A stretch of DNA of 23,421 bases from an uncultured Clostridium sp. (GTDB lineage Bacteria; Bacillota; Clostridia; TANB77; CAG-508). The stretch is from assembly GCA_900553685.1 (NCBI GenBank), contig USEI01000023.1, forward strand, positions 1 to 23,421, in the 5' to 3' direction. This document shows, piece after piece, positions 1 through 7,904 of the stretch (position 1 is its first letter; each line of letters starts with the position of its first letter). The translations under genes and the position numbers were made by a program. The notes beneath the pieces were generated by a model. That model searched no databases and was not told where the DNA came from. It saw only the letters and a list, made by a program, of their open reading frames with translations.

Positions 1-55
1 AGGCATCGGACTCTGACTCCGACATTCCTGTGTTCGAATCACAGTACCCCAGCCA
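1..55 (+). tRNA. tRNA-Gln (anticodon CUG), 3' part only
   Basis: The left edge cuts the gene, so the acceptor 5' strand and most of the D arm are missing. The anticodon stem TCGGA (6-10) pairs with TCCGA (18-22) around loop CTCTGAC, giving anticodon CTG at 13-15, which reads Gln codon CAG. The T arm is CTGTG, loop TTCGAAT, CACAG. The 3' acceptor strand TACCCCA, discriminator G and an encoded CCA (53-55) match the end of E. coli tRNA-Gln(CUG) as I recall it. Identity is firm; only the missing 5' half is unseen. Confidence 0.93.
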
Positions 56-57
56 TA

Positions 58-97
58 AAACAAGTGACTGTTATTTTATTAAAAGTCACTTGTTTTT
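58..97 (+). terminator. Rho-independent terminator after tRNA-Gln
   Basis: A perfect 12-bp inverted repeat (58-69 with 84-95, core ACAAGTGACT/AGTCACTTGT) encloses a 14-nt loop. The T-run at 91-97 forms part of the stem and continues past it. It lies 3 nt after the tRNA CCA end and probably ends the tRNA transcript. Confidence 0.85.
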
Positions 98-145
98 ATT
101 AAATAAAAAAATATCTAAAACTTATTCAAAGATTAAAAAATAAAC

Positions 146-174
146 TTGTAAGAAATTTTATTTATTGATATACT
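146..174 (+). promoter_or_regulatory. Sigma-A-type promoter for the alcohol dehydrogenase gene
   Basis: A -35 box TTGTAA (146-151), a 17-bp spacer and a -10 box TATACT (169-174) are preceded by an extended -10 dinucleotide TG (166-167). It lies about 66 bp upstream of the ATG at 240 and follows the tRNA terminator, so the gene likely has its own transcript. AT-rich background makes chance matches common, but spacing and the extended -10 support it. Confidence 0.6.
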
Positions 175-239
175 ATTTTTGGTAATAATAATTTAAGAAT
201 AAAATTTTATTTATTTTATATTCAAAGGAGGAAATTAAA

Positions 240-1394
240 ATGTCAGAAAGATTTGTTTTAAATGAAACAGCATATTTTGGTAGAGGATGTAGACAAGAGT
301 TATCAAATGAAATTAAAACAAGAGGTTTTAATAAGGTACTAGTAGTTACAGATAAAGCACTATATGAATGTGGTGTTACTGGAAAAGTTACACAGATTTT
401 AGATGAAGCAGGTATTGCTTATGAAGTTTATTCAGAAGTAAAACCTAATCCAACAGTAAAAAATGTTCAAGATGGTGTAGCAAAATGTAAAGAATCAGGA
501 GCAGATGTTATAGTTGCAGTTGGTGGTGGTTCTGCAATGGACACAGCAAAAGGAATTTCAATAATAATGACAAATCCAGATAGAGCAGATGTTGTATCTT
601 TAAATGGAGCATCAAATACAGCAAATAAAGGAATGCCAATGATTGCTCTTCCAACAACACATGGAACTGCAGCAGAAGTTACAATAAATTATGTTATAAC
701 AGACGAAGAAAGAAAAGTAAAAATGGTTTGTGTTGATCCACATGACATACCAATTTTAGCAATAGTAGATTCAGAATTAATGGAATCTTTACCAAAAGGA
801 ACAGCAGCAGCAACTGGACTTGATGCTTTAACACATGCTGTTGAAGGATATATTACAAAAGCTCATAATACAATGTCAGATATGTTCCATATGAGAGCAA
901 TAGAATTAATATTTGAAAATTTACCAAAAGCTGTAAACGAAAAAGATCCAAAAGCTATAGAAAATATGTCAATTGCTCAATATATGGCTGGTATGGGATT
1001 TTCAAATGTTGGACTAGGAATAGTTCACTCAATGGCACATCAGTTAGGTGCAGTATATGATACACCACATGGAATTGCAAATGCAATTTTACTTCCAACA
1101 GTTATGAGATTTAATGGAGAAGTTTGTGCAGATAGATTTAGAGAAATTCTATGTCATATTGGGAGACCTGATGCAAGAGACTTAAATGATCAAGATGTTA
1201 TAAATACATTTGTGTGGAAAATAACAGAATTATCAAAAGCAGTTGGAGTTACTCAAACTGTTAAAGATACAGGATGTAAAGAAGAGGATTTAGAAATGCT
1301 TGCAGAAAAAGCAATGGAAGATCCATGTAAACCTGGAAATCCTAGAGAAGTAACAAAAGAAGATTTCATAAGATTATATAGAGAAGCTATGTAA
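240..1394 (+). CDS. fucO: Iron-containing alcohol dehydrogenase, lactaldehyde reductase (FucO) type
   Basis: A 384-residue group III metal-dependent alcohol dehydrogenase. The family reduces aldehydes with NADH; E. coli FucO interconverts L-lactaldehyde and 1,2-propanediol. The N-terminal nucleotide-binding half carries GGGSAMD (95-101). The C-terminal metal-binding half has candidate ligands D195 and H199 (GLDALTHA), H263 (VHSMAH) and H277 (TPHG). The stretch EVTINYVITDEE and the following CVDPHDIP resemble E. coli FucO very closely, and length matches the family (about 383). The start is fixed by AAAGGAGG at 224-231. Family motif TTAGT appears here as TTHGT, putting His at residue 141. No fucose genes are nearby, so the physiological substrate is uncertain; a general fermentative aldehyde reductase is equally plausible. 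The gene stands alone between its own promoter and terminator. Confidence 0.9.
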   Translation: MSERFVLNETAYFGRGCRQELSNEIKTRGFNKVLVVTDKALYECGVTGKVTQILDEAGIAYEVYSEVKPNPTVKNVQDGVAKCKESGADVIVAVGGGSAMDTAKGISIIMTNPDRADVVSLNGASNTANKGMPMIALPTTHGTAAEVTINYVITDEERKVKMVCVDPHDIPILAIVDSELMESLPKGTAAATGLDALTHAVEGYITKAHNTMSDMFHMRAIELIFENLPKAVNEKDPKAIENMSIAQYMAGMGFSNVGLGIVHSMAHQLGAVYDTPHGIANAILLPTVMRFNGEVCADRFREILCHIGRPDARDLNDQDVINTFVWKITELSKAVGVTQTVKDTGCKEEDLEMLAEKAMEDPCKPGNPREVTKEDFIRLYREAM

Positions 1395-1478
1395 TTACGT
1401 TAGTATTTTAAAGAAAATTTAAATATTAGATATATGAGTTATTTAATAAAATGTTATAAAAAGCATGGAATAAATATT

Positions 1479-1512
1479 AGAATAGACTTTTATGTAAGTC
1501 TATTCTTTTTTT
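1479..1512 (+). terminator. Rho-independent terminator after fucO-like gene
   Basis: A perfect 11-bp stem AGAATAGACTT (1479-1489) and AAGTCTATTCT (1496-1506) with a 6-nt loop is followed by a run of T (1506-1512). It closes the alcohol dehydrogenase transcript. Confidence 0.9.
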
Positions 1513-1709
1513 GTATAATAGAGAAACTTTTTAAAATTCTTTTTATATAAAGATTTTAGAAAAAGTTAATCTCAATTTTATAAAATAAAATTTATTGTAA
1601 AAAGACGTAGCATTAAAAAGTAGTAATTTTGTAATGTTCTTATTTGTTCTTGAATAATTTATATCATAAAATAAAAATTATTTCATATATATTTAAAGAG
1701 GTGATTTTT

Positions 1710-2624
1710 TTGGTATATATAAAATTAAAAGAAAATAGTAGTATAATTAAAGAAAAAAATAGCATATTAGATTTGATTTTTAAAATAAAAAATAATTTTG
1801 AAAAGATAGAAGAAAAAAATGTGGAAGATAAGGTTATTTTAAATTTGCCCAATCTTAAAGAAAGAACTTTAGAAAAGGTATCAAAATATATGAAACAAAA
1901 TTGCATTGGACGAGTTTGTTTATCAAATGAATTATTAGATAATGAAAAAATGAGAAAATTTATGGAAGAAGAAAATATAAAAGTCTTTGATGGTAAATGG
2001 CTTTTCAAACATTTATTAATTAAGACTTTAGAATATATTGCCACTTCTAAAAAAGAAAGAATAGAGTATCAAGAAATATCTATGCTTACAAATGATATTA
2101 ATGAAATAATAGCATATAACATAAAAGAAATCGCTTCAAGAGTGAAAATTTTTAATATAGTAACAGAAAATGAGAAAAAATTTAAAAAAATTGAAAAAGA
2201 ATTATATACAGAAAAAGGAATAATTTTAAATATAAATAATAATTATAAGAAAAGTTTAATTAAAAGTGATATAATTTTAAACTTTGATTTTGGAGAAGAA
2301 GAAGTGAATAGATATATTTTACCAAAAAAGGCATGTATTATAAATTTAAAAGATAAAATAAAAATAAATTCAAAGGCTTTTGATGGAATAAATATAAACT
2401 TTTACGAAATACCACTTCCAAGAAAATATTTAAAAGATATAGGGGAATTTAAAGATTTTGATTCATCAATATTATATGAAAGTTTTATATATAAAAATAC
2501 AAATCCAGTTAATATAAGTAAGGAATTGGATTTTGATGAAATTAACATAAAGTTTTTAGATGGAATTAAGGGAAAAATCAGAAAAAATGAATATTTAAAT
2601 TTATCAAAAAAAATAGCAAATTAA
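1710..2624 (+). CDS. Protein of unknown function, possible Rossmann-like fold
   Basis: I do not recognise a named family. The best start is TTG at 1710, behind a near-perfect Shine-Dalgarno AAGAGGTGAT (1695-1704), giving 304 residues; the same frame is open upstream to an ATG at 1644 that has no ribosome site. The protein is rich in Lys, Ile, Asn and Glu, with no signal peptide or membrane segment. It alternates predicted strands and helices: KVILNLPN near the start, KIFNIVTEN in the middle, then KSDIILNFDFGEE. That strand-helix-strand style resembles dinucleotide-binding or dehydrogenase-like domains, but I see no clear GxGxxG loop, so this is inference only. It precedes greA but is probably not co-transcribed with it, since greA has its own strong promoter. 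No clear promoter was found upstream. Confidence 0.75.
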   Translation: MVYIKLKENSSIIKEKNSILDLIFKIKNNFEKIEEKNVEDKVILNLPNLKERTLEKVSKYMKQNCIGRVCLSNELLDNEKMRKFMEEENIKVFDGKWLFKHLLIKTLEYIATSKKERIEYQEISMLTNDINEIIAYNIKEIASRVKIFNIVTENEKKFKKIEKELYTEKGIILNINNNYKKSLIKSDIILNFDFGEEEVNRYILPKKACIINLKDKIKINSKAFDGININFYEIPLPRKYLKDIGEFKDFDSSILYESFIYKNTNPVNISKELDFDEINIKFLDGIKGKIRKNEYLNLSKKIAN

Positions 2625-2625
2625 C

Positions 2626-2654
2626 TTGACAAATTCAAAAATAAATCTTATTAT
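2626..2654 (+). promoter_or_regulatory. Strong sigma-A-type promoter for greA
   Basis: A perfect -35 TTGACA (2626-2631), a 17-bp spacer and -10 TATTAT (2649-2654) match five of six bases of TATAAT. The -35 begins one base after the stop codon of the preceding gene. The expected start near 2661 would leave a leader of about 30 nt holding only the ribosome site. Confidence 0.8.
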
Positions 2655-2690
2655 ATGTAAGTGTATAAATCAAACAAGGGGGTTCTGATT

Positions 2691-3167
2691 ATGGGAGAAA
2701 AAGAATTTTTATTAACACAAGAAGGATATGATAATTTAGAAAAAGAATTAGAAAGATTAAAAACTGAAGTAAGATATGAAATAGCAGATAGAATAAAAGT
2801 TGCATTAGGTTTTGGAGATTTATCAGAAAATTCAGAATATGATGAGGCTAAAAATGCTCAAGCTGCTAATGAGATAAAAATAGCTGAATTAGAAGAAAAG
2901 ATTAAATATGCAAAAATTATTGATGAATCAGAAATAGATACTGAAGTTGTTCAAGTTGGAAATATTGTTAAAGTATTAGATATGGAATTTAATGAAACTA
3001 TTGAATATACAATAGTTGGTTCAACAGAAGTTGATGTTGCAAATAACAAAATTTCTAATGAATCACCAATAGGTCAAGCTTTATTAGGTAAAAAGAGAAA
3101 TAACGTAGTAGAAGTTCAAGCTCCTGCCGGAATTATTAAATTAAAAATATTATCAATAAAAAAATAA
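2691..3167 (+). CDS. greA: Transcription elongation factor GreA
   Basis: GreA inserts its coiled coil into the RNA polymerase secondary channel and stimulates cleavage of backtracked RNA so that stalled complexes resume. The protein is 158 residues, the usual family length. An N-terminal antiparallel coiled coil (about 1-77) has the acidic tip GDLSENSEY with D43 and E46, equivalent to the two catalytic acids of E. coli GreA. A C-terminal FKBP-like domain follows, including [11 protein letters not shown] and the closing strand near KLKILSIKK. The start is ATG 2691, 8 nt after AAGGGGG (2676-2682); an ATG 30 nt upstream in frame has no ribosome site and would lie at the expected transcription start. 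A strong promoter and terminator mark it as a single-gene transcript. Confidence 0.96.
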   Translation: MGEKEFLLTQEGYDNLEKELERLKTEVRYEIADRIKVALGFGDLSENSEYDEAKNAQAANEIKIAELEEKIKYAKIIDESEIDTEVVQVGNIVKVLDMEFNETIEYTIVGSTEVDVANNKISNESPIGQALLGKKRNNVVEVQAPAGIIKLKILSIKK

Positions 3168-3172
3168 ATAAA

Positions 3173-3208
3173 AAGGATATATGGACTTTTCATATATCCT
3201 ATTTTTTC
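3173..3208 (+). terminator. Rho-independent terminator after greA
   Basis: A perfect 10-bp stem AGGATATATG (3174-3183) and CATATATCCT (3191-3200) with a 7-nt loop is followed by ATTTTTT. It begins 6 nt after the greA stop codon. Confidence 0.9.
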
Positions 3209-3286
3209 GTTATGAAACATATTATAAAATATAAAAAATTTGAAATTAAATATAAGATTATATAAAGTTTAATAAAGGAGATTAGT

Positions 3287-3727
3287 ATGAAAAGAATAAG
3301 AGTTGCTGGAATTGTAGAGATGGATGATGGTTTTGCACTTATGCACAGAATTAATGTAAAACCAACACCAAATACAAATAAACCGTATGGCGAATATTAT
3401 GTTTTTCCTGGAGGTGGTGTTGAAACAAAAGACAAAAATTTTGAAGAAGCTGTTAAAAGGGAGATATTAGAAGAGTTTGGAATAGAAGTTGAAGTAAAAA
3501 ATCAAGTTTATTATAAAAAAATAGATAATGAAACAGAGGAATATGTATACTATTGTGTATATAAGTCTGGAATTTTTGGTACAGGAACAGGGCCGGAGTT
3601 TTCAGGAGACCCTAAATATAAAGATAGAGGAGAATATATACCAACGATAGTAAAAAAAGATAATATAAAAAACATAAGATTAATTCCAGAAAATTTTAAA
3701 GAAGAATTTATAGAGAAATTTTGTTAA
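3287..3727 (+). CDS. Nudix (MutT-family) hydrolase
   Basis: A 146-residue Nudix protein. The family hydrolyses nucleoside diphosphates linked to another group, using Mg2+ bound by the Nudix box. The box covers about 43-66: it starts at FPGGGVE and ends with the catalytic core REILEEFGI (R58, E59, E62, E63). The first Glu of the standard GX5EX7REUXEEXGU pattern is replaced by Lys (K50), while the metal-binding REUXEE part is intact. The C-terminal half has GTGTGPE and a Tyr/Pro-rich segment seen in a clostridial Nudix subgroup, where they may line the substrate pocket. The start is supported by AAAGGAG (3274-3280). The substrate cannot be read from sequence. It sits alone between greA and the pyrH cluster; no convincing terminator was seen after it. 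Confidence 0.88.
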   Translation: MKRIRVAGIVEMDDGFALMHRINVKPTPNTNKPYGEYYVFPGGGVETKDKNFEEAVKREILEEFGIEVEVKNQVYYKKIDNETEEYVYYCVYKSGIFGTGTGPEFSGDPKYKDRGEYIPTIVKKDNIKNIRLIPENFKEEFIEKFC

Positions 3728-3855
3728 AAATTAAAAAAGAATTATTTATAATATATTATTTCATAAATGACAAAACATATTAAGCAGATTAAATATAAAT
3801 TGATAACAAATCTAAAGGTAAAATTTCATAAAATAAAATTTTGTTACATACATAT

Positions 3856-3895
3856 AAAAAATTATATAAAAATTATATAAAAATTATATAAAAAA
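3856..3895 (+). repeat. Phased A-tracts: three tandem 11-bp repeats
   Basis: Three perfect tandem copies of TTATATAAAAA occupy 3862-3894, preceded by an A6 tract (3856-3861). The A-tracts start at 3856, 3868, 3879 and 3890, close to one helical turn apart, directly upstream of the -35 element at 3898. Such phasing typically bends DNA, and AT-rich sequence here can act as an UP element for RNA polymerase alpha subunits. The repeat is read directly; the role is inferred. Confidence 0.7.
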
Positions 3896-3897
3896 TA

Positions 3898-3926
3898 GTG
3901 TCAAAAAAAATTTTTTATGATAGAAT
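3898..3926 (+). promoter_or_regulatory. Promoter for the pyrH-frr-uppS-cdsA-rseP-polC cluster
   Basis: A -35-like GTGTCA (3898-3903), a 17-bp spacer and -10 TAGAAT (3921-3926) carry an extended -10 TG at 3918-3919. The spacer is an A8T6 run (3903-3916), stiff or bent DNA. It lies 58 bp upstream of the pyrH ATG and just after phased A-tracts. The next well-scoring promoter downstream is at 13367, so this may drive the whole cluster. Confidence 0.6.
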
Positions 3927-3984
3927 ATAAAAAATATAAATTGGATATTTGGTTTATCTAATAAAAATAATGAAGGAGCAAAAA

Positions 3985-4689
3985 ATGATAGCCTATAAAA
4001 GAGTTTTATTAAAATTAAGTGGAGAAGCACTAGCAGGAGATGAAGGTCATGGAATAAATCCAGATGTTGTTGGAAATATTTGTGACAAAATTAAAGAAAT
4101 TGTAGAAATGGGAGTTCAAGTTTCTATAGTAGTTGGAGGTGGAAATTTCTGGAGAGGAGCAAGACAAGGGCAAAAAATGGATAGAGCAACAGCAGATTAT
4201 ATGGGAATGCTTGCAACAGCTATGAATGGACTTGCGCTTCAAGATGCGTTAGAAGCTAGGGGAATATACACAAGATTACAGACTGCAATAGAGATGAGAG
4301 AAATTGCAGAGCCATACATAAAAAGAAAAGCAGCAAAACATTTAGAAAGAGGAAGAGTAGTTATCTTTTCATGTGGAACAGGGCATCCATTTTTCTCAAC
4401 AGATACGGCAGCAGCTTTAAGAGCAGCTGAAACAGAATCTGAAGTTATACTTCTTGCTAAAACAATAGATGGAGTGTATTCAGCAGACCCAAAAGTAGAT
4501 AAAACAGCAGTAAAATATGATGAGATTTCTTATAAAGATGTATTAGCTCAAGACTTAAAGGTAATGGATTCAACTGCTACAGCTTTATGTAAAGATAATA
4601 AAATACCTTTATTAGTTTTTGCTATAAGTGAACCAGAAAATATTGTAAAAGCAATAAAAGGTGAAAAAGTAGGTACTATAGTAAGATAG
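3985..4689 (+). CDS. pyrH: UMP kinase (uridylate kinase)
   Basis: PyrH phosphorylates UMP to UDP with ATP in pyrimidine nucleotide synthesis; the bacterial enzyme is a cytosolic hexamer of the amino acid kinase fold. Motifs in order are the N-terminal ATP-site KLSGEAL (10-16), [10 protein letters not shown], the UMP-site region [11 protein letters not shown], then [12 protein letters not shown] and [13 protein letters not shown]. Length is 234 residues, usual for the family. I chose ATG 3985 because AAGGAG lies at 3973-3978; the frame is open upstream to a TTG at 3949, but that extension is not family-like. It is first in the cluster, 39 nt ahead of frr. In many bacteria rpsB and tsf come before pyrH; here neither is present and pyrH has its own promoter. 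Confidence 0.96.
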   Translation: MIAYKRVLLKLSGEALAGDEGHGINPDVVGNICDKIKEIVEMGVQVSIVVGGGNFWRGARQGQKMDRATADYMGMLATAMNGLALQDALEARGIYTRLQTAIEMREIAEPYIKRKAAKHLERGRVVIFSCGTGHPFFSTDTAAALRAAETESEVILLAKTIDGVYSADPKVDKTAVKYDEISYKDVLAQDLKVMDSTATALCKDNKIPLLVFAISEPENIVKAIKGEKVGTIVR

Positions 4690-4728
4690 AGCATTTAAAA
4701 TAAAAGAAAAAGAAAGGATTGAAAGAAA

Positions 4729-5277
4729 ATGGAATTAAATGATTTAGAAGGAAGAATGCAAAAGACAATAGGAGTTTTCCAAGATAATTTATCAGAAGTT
4801 AGGGCTGGAAGAGCTAATCCAGCAATTTTAAATAAAATAACTGTTGAATATTATGGAGTTCAAACACCAATAAACCAAGTTGCTGGTATTTCTGTTCCAG
4901 AAGCTAGAATGATAGTTATTCAACCTTGGGATGCGAGTGTATTAAAAGCAATAGAAAAAGCAATTCTTGCATCTGATATAGGATTAAATCCAAATAATGA
5001 TGGAAGTGTTATTAGATTAAATTTTCCAGAGTTAACTGAGGAAAGAAGAAAAGAATTAGCTAAAGATATAAGAAAAACAGCAGAAGAGGCAAGAGTTGCT
5101 ATACGTTCAATAAGAAGAGATGGAATGGAAGATGCTAAATCAAAGTGCAAGTCTTCAGAAATAACAGAAGATGAGAAAGAGACTATGGAAGAGAATATTC
5201 AAAAATTAACAGATAAATATATTTCTGAAATAGATAAATTATTAGAAAATAAAGAAAAAGAAATTATGAGTATCTAA
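4729..5277 (+). CDS. frr: Ribosome recycling factor
   Basis: RRF, with EF-G, splits the post-termination ribosome so that its subunits can be reused. The 182-residue protein is near the usual 185. Family hallmarks are EVRAGRANPAIL (23-34), TVEYYGVQTPINQVA, the segment IQPWDASVLKAIEKAI and, in the long three-helix bundle, NFPELTEERRKELAK. A degenerate ribosome site, AAAGG at 4713-4717, lies about 11 nt ahead of the ATG, somewhat weaker and more distant than for its neighbours. The pyrH-frr order is conserved across bacteria, and the 39-nt spacing fits one transcript. Confidence 0.96.
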   Translation: MELNDLEGRMQKTIGVFQDNLSEVRAGRANPAILNKITVEYYGVQTPINQVAGISVPEARMIVIQPWDASVLKAIEKAILASDIGLNPNNDGSVIRLNFPELTEERRKELAKDIRKTAEEARVAIRSIRRDGMEDAKSKCKSSEITEDEKETMEENIQKLTDKYISEIDKLLENKEKEIMSI

Positions 5278-5292
5278 ATAGTAGGAGTAATC

Positions 5293-6000
5293 ATGGAAGA
5301 AAAAAACATGCCAAAACATATTGCGATTATTTTAGATGGCAATAGAAGATGGGCAAAAAAAAGAAAATTACCAATAAAATTAGGACATAAACAAGGAGCA
5401 GAAGCCTTAAAAAAAATTGTCAGACATGCAAATAAAATTGGACTAGAATATATTACAGTATATGCTTTTTCAACGGAAAATTGGAAAAGAAGTAAAGAAG
5501 AAGTAGATGCTTTAATGAGTTTATTAGAAAAATATTTAGAAGATTTTGCAAAAGAAGCAGATACAGAAAATATTGTTATAAGAGTATTAGGAAATATATC
5601 TGTGCTTTCAAAATCACTTCAAGAAAGCATAGAAAAAACTATAAAAAGAACAGAAAATAATACTGGAACTATTTTTAATATAGCATTAAATTATGGTGGT
5701 AGAGATGAAATAGTAAATGCAGTAAAAGAAATTTCAAGAAAAGTAAAGGATGGAGAAATTACTTTAGAAGAAATTTCAGAAAAATTAATTTCTGAAAATT
5801 TGTATACTAAAAATATTCCAGATCCAGATCTTTTAATAAGAACAAGTGGAGAATTGAGATTGAGTGGATTTTTACCATGGCAATCTGTTTATTCAGAATT
5901 TTTATTTTTAGATAAACTTTGGCCAGATTTTACAGAAGAAGATTTAGATGAAGCAATAAAAATATATGGTCAAAGAAATAGAAAATTCGGTGCGAAATAA
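5293..6000 (+). CDS. uppS: Isoprenyl transferase, undecaprenyl diphosphate synthase
   Basis: UppS condenses isopentenyl diphosphate units onto farnesyl diphosphate with cis geometry, giving the C55 carrier precursor for peptidoglycan and other wall polymers. The 235-residue protein has the family signature LDGNRRWAKK with the catalytic Asp at D15, H32 in LGHKQGA, AFSTENWKRS (58-67), and the C-terminal signature RTSGELRLSG (183-192) followed by YSEF with the Mg2+-binding Glu E202. The start ATG 5293 has AGGAG at 5283-5287. It lies 15 nt after frr, so co-transcription is likely. Its carrier function connects with uppP about 10 kb downstream. The genes for making the isoprenoid precursor (dxr, ispG), often beside it, are not in this window. 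Confidence 0.95.
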   Translation: MEEKNMPKHIAIILDGNRRWAKKRKLPIKLGHKQGAEALKKIVRHANKIGLEYITVYAFSTENWKRSKEEVDALMSLLEKYLEDFAKEADTENIVIRVLGNISVLSKSLQESIEKTIKRTENNTGTIFNIALNYGGRDEIVNAVKEISRKVKDGEITLEEISEKLISENLYTKNIPDPDLLIRTSGELRLSGFLPWQSVYSEFLFLDKLWPDFTEEDLDEAIKIYGQRNRKFGAK

Positions 6001-6019
6001 TTTGTCAAAGGATAAAAAA

Positions 6020-6838
6020 ATGGAGAATTTAAAAAGAATAATAACAAGTTTAATTGGATTACCTATTGTAATTTGTGTTTTTATAGTAGGAAATAAGTAT
6101 ATAATTGATGTTATTATGGCTATTGTAGCAATAATTGGTATGAATGAGTACATAAAATGTGTATCTAACAAATCAAAAGTTATATCTTGGATAAGCTATT
6201 TAATAGTAGCAAGTATTGCTTTTATACACTTAGTACCAAAAGAATATATAGTTTTGGGATTATCAGCAATAGTACCAGTAGTATTATTAATATTGTTTTT
6301 ACATGTCATAATATCAAATATGAAAATCGGTTTTGAAAATATAGCATATACATTAATTGGAATATTATATATTTTTGGATTTACAGTATTTATTCCAGTA
6401 ATATATGGAATTGAAGGAGAAATATCTGGAAAAATTTTAGTTTGGTATATTATGTTTGCGGCTTGGGGAACAGATATATTTGCTTTTATAATTGGAAGAA
6501 AATTTGGAAAAACTAAGTTTAGTAAAGTAAGTCCAAATAAGTCAGTAGAAGGTTGCGTGGCAGGTATAATTGGAGCTGTAGTTACAAGTTTAATATATAC
6601 ATTAGCTATAAATTATTTTGGAAATTTTGATATATCATATTTAAGTATAGGAATTATATCTGCTATTTTGAGTATAATAGGTCAAATAGGAGACTTTGCA
6701 GCATCAAGTATAAAAAGATATTTTGAAGTGAAAGATTTTAGTAATTTATTTCCTGGTCATGGAGGAATGTTAGATAGAATTGATAGTGTAATGTTTATTG
6801 CACCATTTGCATATTTTTTGTTAACAATATGCTTGTAG
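6020..6838 (+). CDS. cdsA: Phosphatidate cytidylyltransferase
   Basis: CdsA makes CDP-diacylglycerol from phosphatidic acid and CTP, the branch point of membrane phospholipid synthesis. It is an integral membrane enzyme of 272 residues with about seven or eight hydrophobic segments across its length. The family signature sits near the C-terminus: SSIKR (229-233), then DFSNLFPGHGG (239-249) and DRIDS (252-256), containing the metal-binding acids. An in-frame ATG at 5966 would overlap uppS by 35 nt; I prefer ATG 6020, which follows AAAGGA (6007-6012) and begins MENLKRI, as is usual for the family. It is 19 nt from uppS in the same operon. Confidence 0.94.
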   Translation: MENLKRIITSLIGLPIVICVFIVGNKYIIDVIMAIVAIIGMNEYIKCVSNKSKVISWISYLIVASIAFIHLVPKEYIVLGLSAIVPVVLLILFLHVIISNMKIGFENIAYTLIGILYIFGFTVFIPVIYGIEGEISGKILVWYIMFAAWGTDIFAFIIGRKFGKTKFSKVSPNKSVEGCVAGIIGAVVTSLIYTLAINYFGNFDISYLSIGIISAILSIIGQIGDFAASSIKRYFEVKDFSNLFPGHGGMLDRIDSVMFIAPFAYFLLTICL

Positions 6839-6872
6839 ACATTTAACAAATGACTTATAGGAGGAAAAGAAT

Positions 6873-7868
6873 TTGATTTTAGTTAATGCTATAAAAATAA
6901 TATTTTTGCTAGGATTTTTAATATTTATACATGAAGGAGGACATTTTTTAGCAGCAAAGCTATTCAAAGTTAAAGTAGAAAATTTTTCAATAGGCTTTGG
7001 ACCTAAAATTTTTACTAAAAAAGGAAAAGAAACAGAATACTCGATATCTGCCATTCCATTTGGGGGATATATAAAAATGGCTGGTGAATTTGAAAAAAAT
7101 GATGAACCAGGTTCTTTCAATAATGCAAAAGTATTGCACAGAATATTAATTGTAGCAGCAGGACCTATGATAAATATTATTTTTGGAATTTTAGTATTTT
7201 TCATTTTGTCTGTTTTTTCTGGATATAATTTATCTACAACTGTATCTGAAATAATTCCAAATGCAAATCCTACTGGGATTGAGATTGGTGATAAAATTTT
7301 AGAAATAAATGGAGAAAAAATTAGAATAAAATCTGATATAACAGATGCTGTAAATAAATCAAATGGAGAAAAAATAAAAGTTTTAGTAAATAGAAATGGT
7401 GAAAATATAGAACTTGAAGTAATGCCTACTGAGTATAATGGAATGTATATTTTAGGAATTCAAGTAGCTTTAGCAAGTGGAAACTTCAAAGAAAAAATTT
7501 ATTATGGATTTTGGGAAACAGTAGATTTTTCTTTATCAATAGGAGAAAGCTTAAAAATGCTGTTTACTGGTAATATAGGAATTGAACAAATGACAGGACC
7601 AATAGGAATTTCTAATATAGTAGCTCAAACAAGTGGTATTTATGATTTTATTTATTTATTAAGTCTGATATCATTATCACTTGGTGTTACAAACCTTCTT
7701 CCAATACCAGCTTTAGATGGGGGAAGAATTGTATTATTAATACTTGAAGGAATTCGTGGAAAAGCACTAAAAGAAGAAATAGAGTTAGGAATACAATCAT
7801 TAGGTTTTGCTGTATTAATTTTATTCTCTCTTTATGTGTCTTATAATGATATACTAAGAATTTTTTAG
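6873..7868 (+). CDS. rseP: Site-2 membrane metalloprotease RseP (M50)
   Basis: RseP-family proteases cut substrates inside the membrane, including anti-sigma factors and signal peptide remnants. The 331-residue protein begins with a transmembrane helix carrying the zinc motif HEGGH (H20, E21, H24), a variant of the usual HELGH. A GGYIKMAGE loop follows, then a single PDZ domain (about 110-185, with GIEIGDKILEINGEKI). The C-terminal membrane helix has NLLPIPALDGG (274-284), whose D282 is the third zinc ligand. The TTG start at 6873 is well supported by AGGAGG (6859-6864). Gene order cdsA-rseP is typical except that dxr normally lies between them. No partner anti-sigma factor is in the window. 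Confidence 0.94.
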   Translation: MILVNAIKIIFLLGFLIFIHEGGHFLAAKLFKVKVENFSIGFGPKIFTKKGKETEYSISAIPFGGYIKMAGEFEKNDEPGSFNNAKVLHRILIVAAGPMINIIFGILVFFILSVFSGYNLSTTVSEIIPNANPTGIEIGDKILEINGEKIRIKSDITDAVNKSNGEKIKVLVNRNGENIELEVMPTEYNGMYILGIQVALASGNFKEKIYYGFWETVDFSLSIGESLKMLFTGNIGIEQMTGPIGISNIVAQTSGIYDFIYLLSLISLSLGVTNLLPIPALDGGRIVLLILEGIRGKALKEEIELGIQSLGFAVLILFSLYVSYNDILRIF

Positions 7869-7904
7869 TTATCAAAAAATTTTTATAGAGGGAAGTGTGG
7901 AAAA

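Noticed and set aside
1644..1709. In-frame upstream extension of the hypothetical protein, starting at ATG 1644
   Set aside because: No ribosome site precedes that ATG, whereas TTG 1710 has AAGAGGTGAT at ideal spacing.
3862..3894. Short tandem repeats considered as a CRISPR array
   Set aside because: The 11-bp units are directly adjacent with no spacers, and no cas genes are present.
5966..6019. Upstream ATG for cdsA that overlaps the end of uppS
   Set aside because: The extra 18 residues are charged and unlike CdsA starts; ATG 6020 has AAAGGA at good spacing.
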